Origin: a virus
Reading direction: 5' to 3' (one strand)
DNA length: 33,607 bases
IMG/VR virus record: IMGVR_UViG_3300030118_004679
Span: 488-34,094 of that record
This document shows, piece by piece, positions 26,592-33,607 of the stretch. Within the stretch, counting starts at the first letter, position 1; each line of letters opens with the position of its first letter. The notes under the pieces are model-generated. The model was given only the letters and a program-made list of their open reading frames with translations. It searched no databases and was not told the DNA's origin. The position numbers and the translations under genes were made by a program.

Positions 26592-26984
26592 TTATTTTAC
26601 CTCATTATTGTCGTCTTTTAAAAAAGACCTTAGTTTCTGTGCCTTCTCCTCAGCCGTGTCAGCATGTAGCTCTGAGTCTACAATCTTTTCTAGCTTTAAT
26701 GTATCAATCTTTTGGTTTGATATATAACGCCACGTGTAACCGTCATCGTTGTACACACCAAATACTGTCTGTGAAAACCCTACTTTTATAATAAGTGCGG
26801 TATCACCATCTAAAATTACTTTATCACCTTCTTTGAATGATGACGTCAAACGAAAGGTAGCGCCTTTCACAAAACCTACTGCCCAATCTTTAATAGCTAA
26901 ACCAACTAATAGAGTTAGTACAAACCCTATAAACTCAATATAAAAATCATTTAACGTAATCTCAAACATAGTCATATCATACAT
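26592..26984 (-). CDS. Small MscS-like membrane protein
   Basis: 130 residues (starts at 26984, 26975 or 26969 possible). One membrane helix at about 14-37 (FYIEFIGFVLTLLVGLAIKDWAVGF). Then comes a beta segment, FKEGDKVILDGDTALIIKVGFSQTVFGVYNDDGYTWRYISNQ, that matches the MscS beta-domain pattern (F..GD.V...G..G.V..I....T.....D......PN..). An acidic C-terminal tail follows. Full MscS channels are about 280 residues with three helices, so this is a minimal form, perhaps able to oligomerise or to interfere with host channels. Its context among late small genes leaves the role open. Confidence 0.62.
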   Translation of the reverse strand: MYDMTMFEITLNDFYIEFIGFVLTLLVGLAIKDWAVGFVKGATFRLTSSFKEGDKVILDGDTALIIKVGFSQTVFGVYNDDGYTWRYISNQKIDTLKLEKIVDSELHADTAEEKAQKLRSFLKDDNNEVK

Positions 26985-27126
26985 AATCTAATGTAGTATT
27001 CTCCATAAGATATTCAAAAAATATTCTAAAATCTTCTTTTTTAAGAAAAGGTACATTGTTTCTCATATGCAATTTTCGATACTCAGTATACGCTATTTCC
27101 AATTGTTCTTCGGTATATAAAATCAC
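26977..27126 (-). CDS. Small hypothetical protein with GTG start
   Basis: 49 residues, (M)ILYTEEQLEIAYTEYRKLHM.... GTG at 27126 overlaps the stop of the upstream tail-assembly gene, and its own stop overlaps the start of the MscS-like gene. The sequence is amphipathic-helical. Both overlaps and the absence of other coding sequence in this gap support it. Function unknown. Confidence 0.5.
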   Translation of the reverse strand: MILYTEEQLEIAYTEYRKLHMRNNVPFLKKEDFRIFFEYLMENTTLDYV

Positions 27127-27518
27127 GATGGTTTCGTGGGCCAAGTAACATCAGTAATATCATCATCATTAGTGTAATTACTTGGTAGGTTTCTTAATTG
27201 TGTTCTATAAGTAGCCCATTCCGTTTTCTTAGTATTTGATAGGGGACTATCTGCAACCTGTGTCCAATCAGATTCTTCTAATAGTCTAGTTCGTACTTCT
27301 CTAAGTCTTTCTAACGTTGGTACTGTCGGTACTTCTATAGCTTCCTGCACTACTGCACCATCTACTACTTTCTGCCCAGCTTGTGGCATTCTGTCGTGTA
27401 CCAAAGAAAAATTTCCTTCAGCTATAATTTGTTGTTGTACCCCTGCTTTAGTATTCTCATCTACAGTTGTACCACCGAGAATTTTACCGTCAGAGTTATA
27501 TATTATTAATATTTCCAT
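27123..27518 (-). CDS. Phage tail assembly chaperone-like protein
   Basis: 131 residues. The C-terminal half (LERLREVRTRLLEESDWTQVADSPLSNTKKTEWATYRTQLRNLPSNYT...VTWPTKPS) is the well-known pattern R..R..LL..SDW.......S......W..YR..LR.LP......WP..P of phage tail assembly chaperone/tail fibre assembly proteins. The N-terminal part is a short beta domain. It directly follows the tail fibre gene (2-base gap), as usual for a fibre chaperone. Confidence 0.85.
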   Translation of the reverse strand: MEILIIYNSDGKILGGTTVDENTKAGVQQQIIAEGNFSLVHDRMPQAGQKVVDGAVVQEAIEVPTVPTLERLREVRTRLLEESDWTQVADSPLSNTKKTEWATYRTQLRNLPSNYTNDDDITDVTWPTKPS

Positions 27519-27520
27519 AG

Positions 27521-28873
27521 TTATTTAAATAATGCGATTACTTGTATATCAGCTTCTGCTGAACCACCTGCTCCTGTACTTCCGTATGTAAAAATATCAT
27601 GCATAAAAACATACACTCTAAACGTGTAGTATTTACCTGAATTAGCAGAAAAACTATAAGCTATACTTCTTTGTGCTAAAGCTACACCTCTGTTATTACT
27701 TTGTTTAAAATGGTTGTAATAGGCGCCATATCCTGAACTATCAGCTGCTGGTGCATTGCTAGAAGTAGTATGTTCTTCATGTCCACCTACTAAAGCTACT
27801 GAAGCATAATTACCATCAGCTCCATATTGTCTACTTTGCATTCTCACGTGTAGTGTAATTCCAGAAGTAGGTACATAAACTCTGACTGAAGCCAAAGATG
27901 TAAGGTTAGCTGGGTAAGTACCACTATTATAAGTACCAGTACCATCTGTATGGTAGGGTGTAGCTGCCCCAAAAGTAGCATCAAACATATTACTCGCTAC
28001 AAAACTTGTCCCATAGGATGAACCCGTCATGGCATTACCTGTTTGATTAGCGCTTGAAACGGCTGACCCTACTGCACCAAGAGATAGGCCCGTTGCTTTA
28101 TCATAGATAACAAGACTGTCATCTGTAATTCTTGCTACGTCTAAATTACCAGCACTAATTTTACCAGCATCTAAATCATTTATTTTTGCATTAGTTATTG
28201 CTGCATCATCAATTTTTGCAGTAGTTATAGCTGCGTCAGCAATAACACCAGAAGCTGCAGTAATAGTACCAGTAGCTATTTGTGCTGCGGTTAAGGCACC
28301 CGTACTAAAAGCATCTGTAACATTTGAGCTTGCAATTTTAGAAGTAGTTACATTTACACCACTAGTAAACTGCCCGACAATATCAGAAGTAGATACATGC
28401 CTAACCCAATAATAAAAATTTGCACCATAGTCTACAGTGTCCGCATACACTTGAGCTCGAGTAGTATCTATTCGTGTTGCATCTCCAATGGAATTACTTG
28501 TATGACGCCATACTTCAGTATAAGCAAAATTACTAAACTGGGCTAAATCCCAAGAAAGAATAATTTTTTGAAATGCGCCTACTCCAGCAAAGCTAGTAAC
28601 GTCTGGAGGTAAAGTGGTATCAACTCTTTCAGTAGGTATAAAAGTATTTTCTGGTGTGCCAGCGTTTGGGTCAAAAGGGTCTTCTTTAAAATTTTCTGCA
28701 AGACCAGTATCAATAAGTTCTCGTACAGTTACTGCTCTATCTTTTGGGTCTCCAGCCCTACCCAAACGTACTTTTAATGCTTCATCAACAGCACTTAAAT
28801 AAGTCCTTAACTTTGGGTCAACGTCTGAAGGTATTGGTGGTATTGAAGGTATTTTAGTTCCATCAGTAGCCAT
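27521..28873 (-). CDS. Tail fibre / host-recognition protein with FN3-like domain
   Basis: 450 residues. An N-terminal helical part (PKLRTYLSAVDEALKVRLGRAGDPKDRAVTVRELID) is followed by a fibronectin type III-like domain at about 88-185 (PDVTSFAGVGAFQKIILSWD...YWVRHVS). A heptad-like repeat region follows (ITTAKIDDAAITNAKINDLDAGKISAGNLDVARI, 213-246), common in central-tail-fibre proteins. The C-terminal beta domain is rich in Gly/Ser/Tyr and is probably the receptor-binding tip. The domain order resembles the C-terminal part of lambda J-type tip proteins and fibres. Downstream is its probable chaperone. Coupled to the previous gene by a one-base overlap. Confidence 0.72.
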   Translation of the reverse strand: MATDGTKIPSIPPIPSDVDPKLRTYLSAVDEALKVRLGRAGDPKDRAVTVRELIDTGLAENFKEDPFDPNAGTPENTFIPTERVDTTLPPDVTSFAGVGAFQKIILSWDLAQFSNFAYTEVWRHTSNSIGDATRIDTTRAQVYADTVDYGANFYYWVRHVSTSDIVGQFTSGVNVTTSKIASSNVTDAFSTGALTAAQIATGTITAASGVIADAAITTAKIDDAAITNAKINDLDAGKISAGNLDVARITDDSLVIYDKATGLSLGAVGSAVSSANQTGNAMTGSSYGTSFVASNMFDATFGAATPYHTDGTGTYNSGTYPANLTSLASVRVYVPTSGITLHVRMQSRQYGADGNYASVALVGGHEEHTTSSNAPAADSSGYGAYYNHFKQSNNRGVALAQRSIAYSFSANSGKYYTFRVYVFMHDIFTYGSTGAGGSAEADIQVIALFK

Positions 28874-30627
28874 TAGATACCCCTCAGTTCATCTATAGAC
28901 TCTCCAATGCAAATTTCATTTATGGTATGTGCACCTGATACTTCTACTTCATATACTTTATGCACACCAGTAGGTAGCCTTAAAATTGGTTCCATAATTG
29001 TTGTTGCACTAAAAGAGGTAGGAGCAGAACCTGTTGCACTATATACAGACCCGGAAGCTGTAATTGTAGCGTCAAATATTTCTGTACCATCTCCAAAAAC
29101 TTTTACCGTAATACCAGAACCAGAGTATGCTTCAGCTTCTACTTTTACAAAGTTCATACTAGTAGGTTTAGGTAAAACAAACTCAGCTGTTTTAAATGTT
29201 TGAGTAGCGTTTGTACCACTACCTTGAAAAAGTTCTACTTGGGAGTTACCACCACCAGAATCATAATCAATAAGGTACAGTTCATTGTCATCAGGGTCAG
29301 TAAAACCACCTTGTGCATGACCTGTAGCTATTGAACTAATAGTAGTAAAAGCATTCTTACCACCCCGTGGATCAAACATAAAACCCCCGTATGCGGAACC
29401 AGTATAGTATTGTCCTACATATTTACCTTGCCATAAAAAACCTTTAATTGTAGCGGGGTAGTATTGAGCTTGCCATTGTTTAGGTGTGATCAAACCATCA
29501 GTAAGCACACTTATCTCACTTCCAGAAACTCCTACTAGTCCGTCTGGTGAAGCATAAATAGCTAAACCACCCATATCAACCAGTGACTCTTTATTTAAAC
29601 AAGCTTGTGCTGCTTCCATACGTACCACACTCATAGATTGTGGGTCTGTACCAGCGGCTAAATATGGTGCACCTTTGGTAGCTATAAATAATACTTGTCC
29701 TGCCATAGATATACCAACAATTTCGTCTTCGAGTGTTATACGATATGCGACCGGCCAAGCATGTGGTAGAAAAGGTTCTGAAAAACAAACTCTTTTACCA
29801 CTAAAACCAGCAAAAATACCATTACCCATAGGAGTTAAACCTAGCATCTGTCCATTAGGATAAGTACTAGAATCATCATCAGGTGGAGCAATCCAATAGG
29901 TAGAAGGTATTATCTCAGCCAAAGCATCATTATCTAAATTATCCGTTGTGCTTGCAGTGGCTAAAGTAACTTCTTTAACAAATTGAAAGTTAGTAGTATT
30001 AGAACCAGTGTTAGAACGATAAATACGTTTATTAGCTAAATTGGTGTTACTTTTGGAAGTAGAGGTACTCATGTTAGAAATAGTTACAGTTTGCCCGTCT
30101 ACTTTATCTAAAACTGTGGATGCTGGCGATGGTGGGCCCTCTTCACCAAACGCAGATACAAAAGTATACACGTAAGAGGTGCTGTATTTTGTTTGTGTAC
30201 CATCATCACTACCAGCCGTTATACTTGTAGTAGCCGTGTTTGCTGGTGCAGGTATACCTAATCTAAAAAAACTTCTTGGGTATGCACCAGAACCCGATGC
30301 TAATAATTGAGTAGAGCTACCCATTTGAGGATAACCTTCACCAGTCCAATATAAACGGTCAAAAGCGTCATCTGCAATCGGCCCCGGTTGTACATCTACA
30401 GCGTTAGTAAATTCTAAATTATAAGTTGTACCACCAAAGTCGTATCTATATAAACCTGCTCTTGTCTGGTGGTTTAAAGTAGCTACTGTGCTATTACTAG
30501 TAATTGGTGTTAATACACCACGATCCAGGTCTGTGTTGTTTGCAGTTTGACCTAAACCTTCACCTAGTAATCTAGGTGAAACTTGTGGTGCAATACCATT
30601 AAAATTTACTAACTTAAAGTACGCCAT
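28873..30627 (-). CDS. Large tail structural protein
   Basis: 584 residues, MAYFKLVNFNGIAPQVSPRL.... The opening (FNGIAPQVSPRLLGEGLGQTANNTDLDRGVLTPI) and later SAFGEEGPPSPAS and FAGFSGKRVCFSEPFLPHAWP are features I know from a family of phage virion proteins (often annotated as structural or tail protein, related to stopper or tubular components). Beta-rich throughout, with a likely beta-propeller in the middle (SMSVVRMEAAQACLNKESLVDMGGLAIYASPDGLVG). It precedes the fibre gene in the leftward run. Exact virion position uncertain. Confidence 0.68.
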   Translation of the reverse strand: MAYFKLVNFNGIAPQVSPRLLGEGLGQTANNTDLDRGVLTPITSNSTVATLNHQTRAGLYRYDFGGTTYNLEFTNAVDVQPGPIADDAFDRLYWTGEGYPQMGSSTQLLASGSGAYPRSFFRLGIPAPANTATTSITAGSDDGTQTKYSTSYVYTFVSAFGEEGPPSPASTVLDKVDGQTVTISNMSTSTSKSNTNLANKRIYRSNTGSNTTNFQFVKEVTLATASTTDNLDNDALAEIIPSTYWIAPPDDDSSTYPNGQMLGLTPMGNGIFAGFSGKRVCFSEPFLPHAWPVAYRITLEDEIVGISMAGQVLFIATKGAPYLAAGTDPQSMSVVRMEAAQACLNKESLVDMGGLAIYASPDGLVGVSGSEISVLTDGLITPKQWQAQYYPATIKGFLWQGKYVGQYYTGSAYGGFMFDPRGGKNAFTTISSIATGHAQGGFTDPDDNELYLIDYDSGGGNSQVELFQGSGTNATQTFKTAEFVLPKPTSMNFVKVEAEAYSGSGITVKVFGDGTEIFDATITASGSVYSATGSAPTSFSATTIMEPILRLPTGVHKVYEVEVSGAHTINEICIGESIDELRGI

Positions 30628-30630
30628 GTA

Positions 30631-31032
30631 TTAATCGTCTCCTCTGGCTACTTTCTTTTGTTTCTCAAAAGTCCTAAGTCCTGCCATGCCAAGCATCGCC
30701 ATAAGTATGGTAGATAATTGAGTAAAATCAAACTCTGGCATATCTACTTTTACACCAGATAGTGCAGCAATCCACTCACCTACAGGCAGTATAATAAAGT
30801 GCACCATCATTGCAATTGAGCAGCCCCAACCTACAGACGGACGCCAACCGGCAACAAACCAGTTTTTACTAGCTGCTTCGATTTTATTTACTTCAATCTG
30901 TGAAAGATTAGCTGTTTGTAGTTGTGTCTTGAGCTCATGCTCAAGCTTCATCTTTAGGTTTTTATCAGCAACGAACTTGTTTAGAACACTGCCAGCTATA
31001 CCTACTACTGAGTTTGTTATTGGATCCGCCAT
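30631..31032 (-). CDS. Holin (3TM, GTA/phage holin type)
   Basis: 133 residues. An N-terminal amphipathic helix (KNLKMKLEHELKTQLQTANLSQIEVNKIEAASKNWFVAG) is followed by WRPSVGWGCSIAMMVHFIILPVGEWIAAL and a final hydrophobic helix (LSTILMAMLGMAGLRTFEK), ending basic (KQKKVARGDD). The GWRP..GW sequence is the signature of the 3TM holin family of gene transfer agents and phages. Holins form lesions in the inner membrane that let the endolysin reach the wall. It lies two genes downstream of the M15 endolysin gene. Confidence 0.85.
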   Translation of the reverse strand: MADPITNSVVGIAGSVLNKFVADKNLKMKLEHELKTQLQTANLSQIEVNKIEAASKNWFVAGWRPSVGWGCSIAMMVHFIILPVGEWIAALSGVKVDMPEFDFTQLSTILMAMLGMAGLRTFEKQKKVARGDD

Positions 31033-31041
31033 AAATACCTC

Positions 31042-31320
31042 CTATGTGCGTAAAAAATATACTAATAATCCTATTCCTGCGGCTACGACAATCCACATAA
31101 ATCTCTCTATGAACCGTCCTGTATTAGAATTGACATCGGATTGTGACTCTACGTCTTCTAAACGTTGTTCTATCTTATCCATTCTAATAAAGAACCTATC
31201 GTTCTGCCTTAATACGGTAGCTACTCGTTCTTCAATACGGGCAATAGATACGACTGCATCCGCTAGTCTATCTAATTTTTCTTCTATCTTTTCTAGTCTT
31301 TGCTCTTGCGAATCACTCAT
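31042..31320 (-). CDS. Coiled-coil membrane protein, lysis-cassette partner
   Basis: 92 residues. A long coiled coil (EQRLEKIEEKLDRLADAVVSIARIEERVATVLRQNDRFFIRMDKIEQRLEDVES) is followed by one C-terminal membrane helix (RFIERFMWIVVAAGIGLLVYFLRT). The layout resembles hemolysin XhlA-type and other accessory holin proteins. It overlaps the endolysin gene by 8 bases and precedes the holin, consistent with a lysis accessory role, perhaps regulating holin timing. Function inferred from context. Confidence 0.7.
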   Translation of the reverse strand: MSDSQEQRLEKIEEKLDRLADAVVSIARIEERVATVLRQNDRFFIRMDKIEQRLEDVESQSDVNSNTGRFIERFMWIVVAAGIGLLVYFLRT

Positions 31321-31684
31321 AACTCCAAACCCAAGGTCTTGGTCTGGTGCTAGTAGCTTCTAAAGTATCTAGATGTATAAATCTAGAGTCGCCATGTTGC
31401 TTCACACCAAGCCCGGTTATACCGTGTTTTAACGCTACTTCTATACACTTTAAGGCGTCCGCGCCCCGAATGAGTATGTCTACAGCCTTGCCACTTGCGT
31501 GGGCTCCCGGTTGTGATTTTTTTGCTTCTATAGGATGCGTTGGATCTCTATAGGCACTTGTTATTATAAACGGAATTCCTACTTCTTCACGTATTTTTTC
31601 AAGAGTTTCCATGAACTCTGGGTCCATTTTACATACCCCAGTGTGCTTACACTTGAGTTCGTCTTCGCTAAAATATTTCCACAT
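31313..31684 (-). CDS. Endolysin, M15-type peptidase
   Basis: 123 residues. SAYRDPTH (43-50), GAHASGKAVDI (60-70) and RFIHLD (101-106) supply the S-x-Y-R, H62, D69 and H104 of the M15 (Peptidase_M15_3/L-alanyl-D-glutamate or D-Ala-D-Ala carboxypeptidase-like) zinc peptidases. Such phage proteins cleave the peptide cross-links of Gram-negative peptidoglycan. Small single-domain size is typical. It is part of the lysis group with the coiled-coil membrane protein and the holin downstream. The N-terminal MWKYFSEDELKCKHTGVC is typical of the family. Confidence 0.9.
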   Translation of the reverse strand: MWKYFSEDELKCKHTGVCKMDPEFMETLEKIREEVGIPFIITSAYRDPTHPIEAKKSQPGAHASGKAVDILIRGADALKCIEVALKHGITGLGVKQHGDSRFIHLDTLEATSTRPRPWVWSYE

Positions 31685-31687
31685 AAT

Positions 31688-31795
31688 TTAATAAAATACA
31701 GTATAGAAATGCACCAATTCCATATAAAGATAACTTACAGATAGGCCTAATAATACGCCCGTTGTAAAACAAAATATGTTAAAAAAGATGTTCAA
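31688..31795 (-). CDS. Tiny hydrophobic peptide, TTG start
   Basis: 35 residues, (M)NIFFNIFCFTTGVLLGLSVS..., one membrane span. TTG at 31795 with ggaggttatt directly upstream is a near-ideal ribosome-binding site inside the end of the previous gene. Located immediately before the endolysin gene. It could be a small lysis or membrane accessory peptide. Confidence 0.45.
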   Translation of the reverse strand: MNIFFNIFCFTTGVLLGLSVSYLYMELVHFYTVFY

Positions 31796-32003
31796 AATAA
31801 CCTCCAATAGTTTGTCCAATAGGACCATAAGGGATTTCTACTCCAAAAACGGTATTAACCAAAGCAATAGAACCATTTATTAATATAATTTTAGAGCCTA
31901 CTACAATAACAATAAACCATAAAATTGTTTTTACATAACCTCTTTTTTCTACAGAATTTTTTAATGCCCGTAGAATAGGAAAATTCCATTTTAAATATCT
32001 CAT
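31779..32003 (-). CDS. Small membrane protein
   Basis: 74 residues, MRYLKWNFPILRALKNSVEK.... A basic N-terminus is followed by a hydrophobic segment at about 24-56 (VKTILWFIVIVVGSKIILINGSIALVNTVF), consistent with one or two spans. It overlaps the genes on both sides. Position just before the lysis genes; function unknown. Confidence 0.6.
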   Translation of the reverse strand: MRYLKWNFPILRALKNSVEKRGYVKTILWFIVIVVGSKIILINGSIALVNTVFGVEIPYGPIGQTIGGYFEHLF

Positions 32004-32692
32004 TTATAAACTGAAACTACCCTCATAGGTTGTGATTCGGTATTAGTTACATTTATTGTGTCACTAGATAATTTTTTAATTGAATTTTCTGCTATTTCAT
32101 TATCTCCTATAGTACAACCCCTAGAAAAAGTTAAATAGTTTAAGGAACCATTTTTAGGAATTTCTTTACTTTCTCCAGCTAAGATATCAAAATATTTAAG
32201 CACATAATCTGGGTTATCTGTAAGAGTACATAAAAACCTAGTATCATTTTCTAATGCCTTGATTGTGCATTTAGTTGCCAGTTGCCATTTATAAGAAGTT
32301 GATACAGGTTCAGATTGAGGAAAAAATTTGATATTAGATATGAACTTATTACTAGCTAGAGCATTGGCTACAGTAGCTTCAGCATGTTCTGACTCTTGAT
32401 GCATGTAATCACTTTGATTCAAAGTTTTAAATCTTTCAATATCAAAAGCAGTTAAATCCCCTTCTTCCCATTCCCAAGTTGTTTCTATACTACCTCGTAC
32501 AAGAGCAAGTCTTATAGGAGCATAAAAAACTTTTGAAGACTCCGTATCATAGTTACCTAAAGCCTTATTAATTCTATCGTCTATGGAATCCCTTATTAGG
32601 GTATCGTTTCTATCGCCCTTTAAAAAAGTAAGATGCAAATCATCTTCTACTTTAGTTGTAGTTAAATTTGTAAAAGTTTTTGAATGTGCCAC
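32000..32692 (-). CDS. Hypothetical late (probably virion) protein, GTG start
   Basis: 230 residues, (M)AHSKTFTNLTTTKVEDDLHL.... GTG at 32692 overlaps the upstream stop (TAGTG), with agaggaacttta as ribosome-binding site. Alternating helical and beta segments (YAPIRLALVRGSIETTWEWEEGDLTAFDIERFKTL) with no catalytic motif, ending in a beta segment (NVTNTESQPMRVVSVYK). Place in the late tail cluster suggests a structural or fibre-associated role. Family not recognised. Confidence 0.65.
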   Translation of the reverse strand: MAHSKTFTNLTTTKVEDDLHLTFLKGDRNDTLIRDSIDDRINKALGNYDTESSKVFYAPIRLALVRGSIETTWEWEEGDLTAFDIERFKTLNQSDYMHQESEHAEATVANALASNKFISNIKFFPQSEPVSTSYKWQLATKCTIKALENDTRFLCTLTDNPDYVLKYFDILAGESKEIPKNGSLNYLTFSRGCTIGDNEIAENSIKKLSSDTINVTNTESQPMRVVSVYK

Positions 32693-32919
32693 TAAAGTTC
32701 CTCTACTACACCATTAGGCATCCAGGGTGCAATCCTTACATCGCCTTGTTCTGGAGTAAAATCCATTTGTAATTTTATGTTGTTTAAAGCTATTTCAGAT
32801 GTTGTTGTATCGACTGCTCCTTCAGAATTTAAAACAGCTTCCGTCTCTATAAATACTCCATCTTCAAAAGTTTTACCAACTTTTTTTATCCCATTATCTT
32901 CTCTAACTTCTATTGCCAT
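32692..32919 (-). CDS. Small hypothetical late protein
   Basis: 75 residues from ATG 32919 (MAIEVREDNGIKKVGKTFED), which overlaps the preceding stop as TAATG; the longer in-frame start at 32931 lies further inside the upstream gene and is less likely. Acidic and beta-rich, ending RIAPWMPNGVVEEL. Coupled to genes on both sides. Unknown function. Confidence 0.62.
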   Translation of the reverse strand: MAIEVREDNGIKKVGKTFEDGVFIETEAVLNSEGAVDTTTSEIALNNIKLQMDFTPEQGDVRIAPWMPNGVVEEL

Positions 32920-33545
32920 TATACAACGCAATCTAATGAGAGAGTTCTTGAACTCGTACTTGTGTCTGTGCTTGTGTTAGTCCAAACCCACCTATGGACA
33001 CCACCGCCGGCATTCGTATAGGTTGCAGCGCTTCTTAATTTCACATAAGAGCCATAAGACAGTTGATCAAAAGCCTCAGTATCTGTGTTTATATTAGAAC
33101 TAGTTACACCACTTATTTCAAATTGTGTGTTGTGAGTAATAGAAGTACCAGCTTTTCCTAAGTCTATTGTATACCTTCCATGAAACATTTTTGTAATTGT
33201 TGCCCCACTTAAAACGGTCCCATTATCAGGTGTAGTGTCAGTAATAGTTGCTTGAAGACTTCCATAATAACCCCAATATTCACTACCCGCTCCATCATTA
33301 TAAGGTGCAGTTCTTGCTGCGGGGTTTACAGTAGCAGACCAAGTTTCAGCACAGCCAGAAGCCCCATAAAAATCATTAAAAGCTATAGAACCACTTGAAG
33401 GAATACCATTAGGGTTAAATGCTCCAATATTACTAGATACATTTGCACCCCCTACATAATATTCATTCATGCTAATAGGGTTACTACCACCAAATTCGGT
33501 TTGTATTTGACTAAGGGAGATAGCTCCCGAAGATTGCATAGTCAT
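32919..33545 (-). CDS. Phage structural/fibre-like protein with SG-ISL-Q N-terminus
   Basis: 208 residues. The N-terminal MTMQSSGAISLSQIQTEFGGSNPISMNEYYVGG...PSSGSIAFNDFYGAS is the recognisable module (SG.ISL..I..E.GG......L..Y........SG.I...DFYG) present at the start of many marine phage tail or fibre proteins. The C-terminal part is a beta-rich domain (ARTAPYNDGAGSEYWGYYGSLQATITDTTPDNGTV...) that probably binds or exposes a host-contact surface. It overlaps the partial gene upstream through TAATG and the next gene downstream. Confidence 0.72.
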   Translation of the reverse strand: MTMQSSGAISLSQIQTEFGGSNPISMNEYYVGGANVSSNIGAFNPNGIPSSGSIAFNDFYGASGCAETWSATVNPAARTAPYNDGAGSEYWGYYGSLQATITDTTPDNGTVLSGATITKMFHGRYTIDLGKAGTSITHNTQFEISGVTSSNINTDTEAFDQLSYGSYVKLRSAATYTNAGGGVHRWVWTNTSTDTSTSSRTLSLDCVV

Positions 33546-33607
33546 TACTTACTCTCTAATTCTTTTACTCTAGCTTCTAATTCTTTAATAGCTTCGACTA
33601 ATAAACC
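33545..33607 (-). CDS. Partial C-terminus of a tail fibre (S74-type chaperone end)
   Basis: Only the last 20 residues are in the window: GLLVEAIKELEARVKELESK, then TAA. This coiled-coil ending is typical of the intramolecular chaperone (endosialidase/peptidase S74) at the end of phage tail spikes and fibres, where it trimerises the shaft and is cut off. The rest is outside the right edge. The stop overlaps the next gene as TAATG. Confidence 0.65.
   Translation of the reverse strand, partial: GLLVEAIKELEARVKELESK

Overview
The window is part of the genome of a tailed double-stranded DNA phage. The evidence is a terminase small subunit, tail and fibre proteins, a holin and M15 endolysin cassette, and a complete phage replisome (family A DNA polymerase, primase-helicase, Cas4-like nuclease, SNF2-type helicase, VRR-NUC nuclease). 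Several small proteins (the very basic RRWKC-ending protein, the MGRNYRQEY HNH protein, the MGKRKIKY protein) look like families I know from marine phages, so an aquatic phage of a Gram-negative host is most likely. The host cannot be named from the sequence. No integrase, tRNA, IS element or CRISPR array is visible.

Layout. 1-1238 (minus strand): the beginning of the late operon (HNH endonuclease, terminase small subunit, a partial small gene), leaving the window on the left. 1239-2132: a long non-coding hinge that holds a GC-rich tandem array of hairpins. 2133-6765 (plus): small accessory genes. Six of the units are preceded by an identical 13-base element, AAATCTAGTTTAA, and many end in a long perfect hairpin; the stretch 5726-6057 carries thirteen TGTACCA-type repeats. 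6850-15547 (plus): mostly unknown genes in tight overlapping runs, including a MoxR AAA ATPase, an unknown protein and a metallopeptidase-like/VWA protein, followed by small membrane proteins. 15620-16081 (minus): one isolated structural-looking gene behind a bidirectional terminator. 16195-25679 (plus): the replication and recombination operon, with a CsrA-like regulator between polymerase and primase. 25680-33607 (minus): late genes read leftward, with tail fibre, lysis and small structural or membrane genes. Minus-strand late genes occur at both ends, so the late operon probably continues through sequence outside the window (large terminase, portal, capsid), and the window covers the early/middle half plus the two ends of the late half.

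How the parts work together. The replication block is a self-sufficient set: primase-SF3 helicase, PolA with 3'-5' exonuclease, recombination nucleases and a probable ssDNA-binding protein. The lysis genes sit among tail genes. The plus-strand accessory region looks like a series of nearly autonomous transcription units, each hairpin - AAATCTAGTTTAA - Shine-Dalgarno - gene - hairpin. Several of these genes also contain long perfect inverted repeats inside the coding sequence. Together with the hairpin array at 1441-1880, the TGTACCA repeats and a phage-encoded CsrA-like RNA-binding protein, this is the part of the window most likely to hold undescribed regulatory biology.
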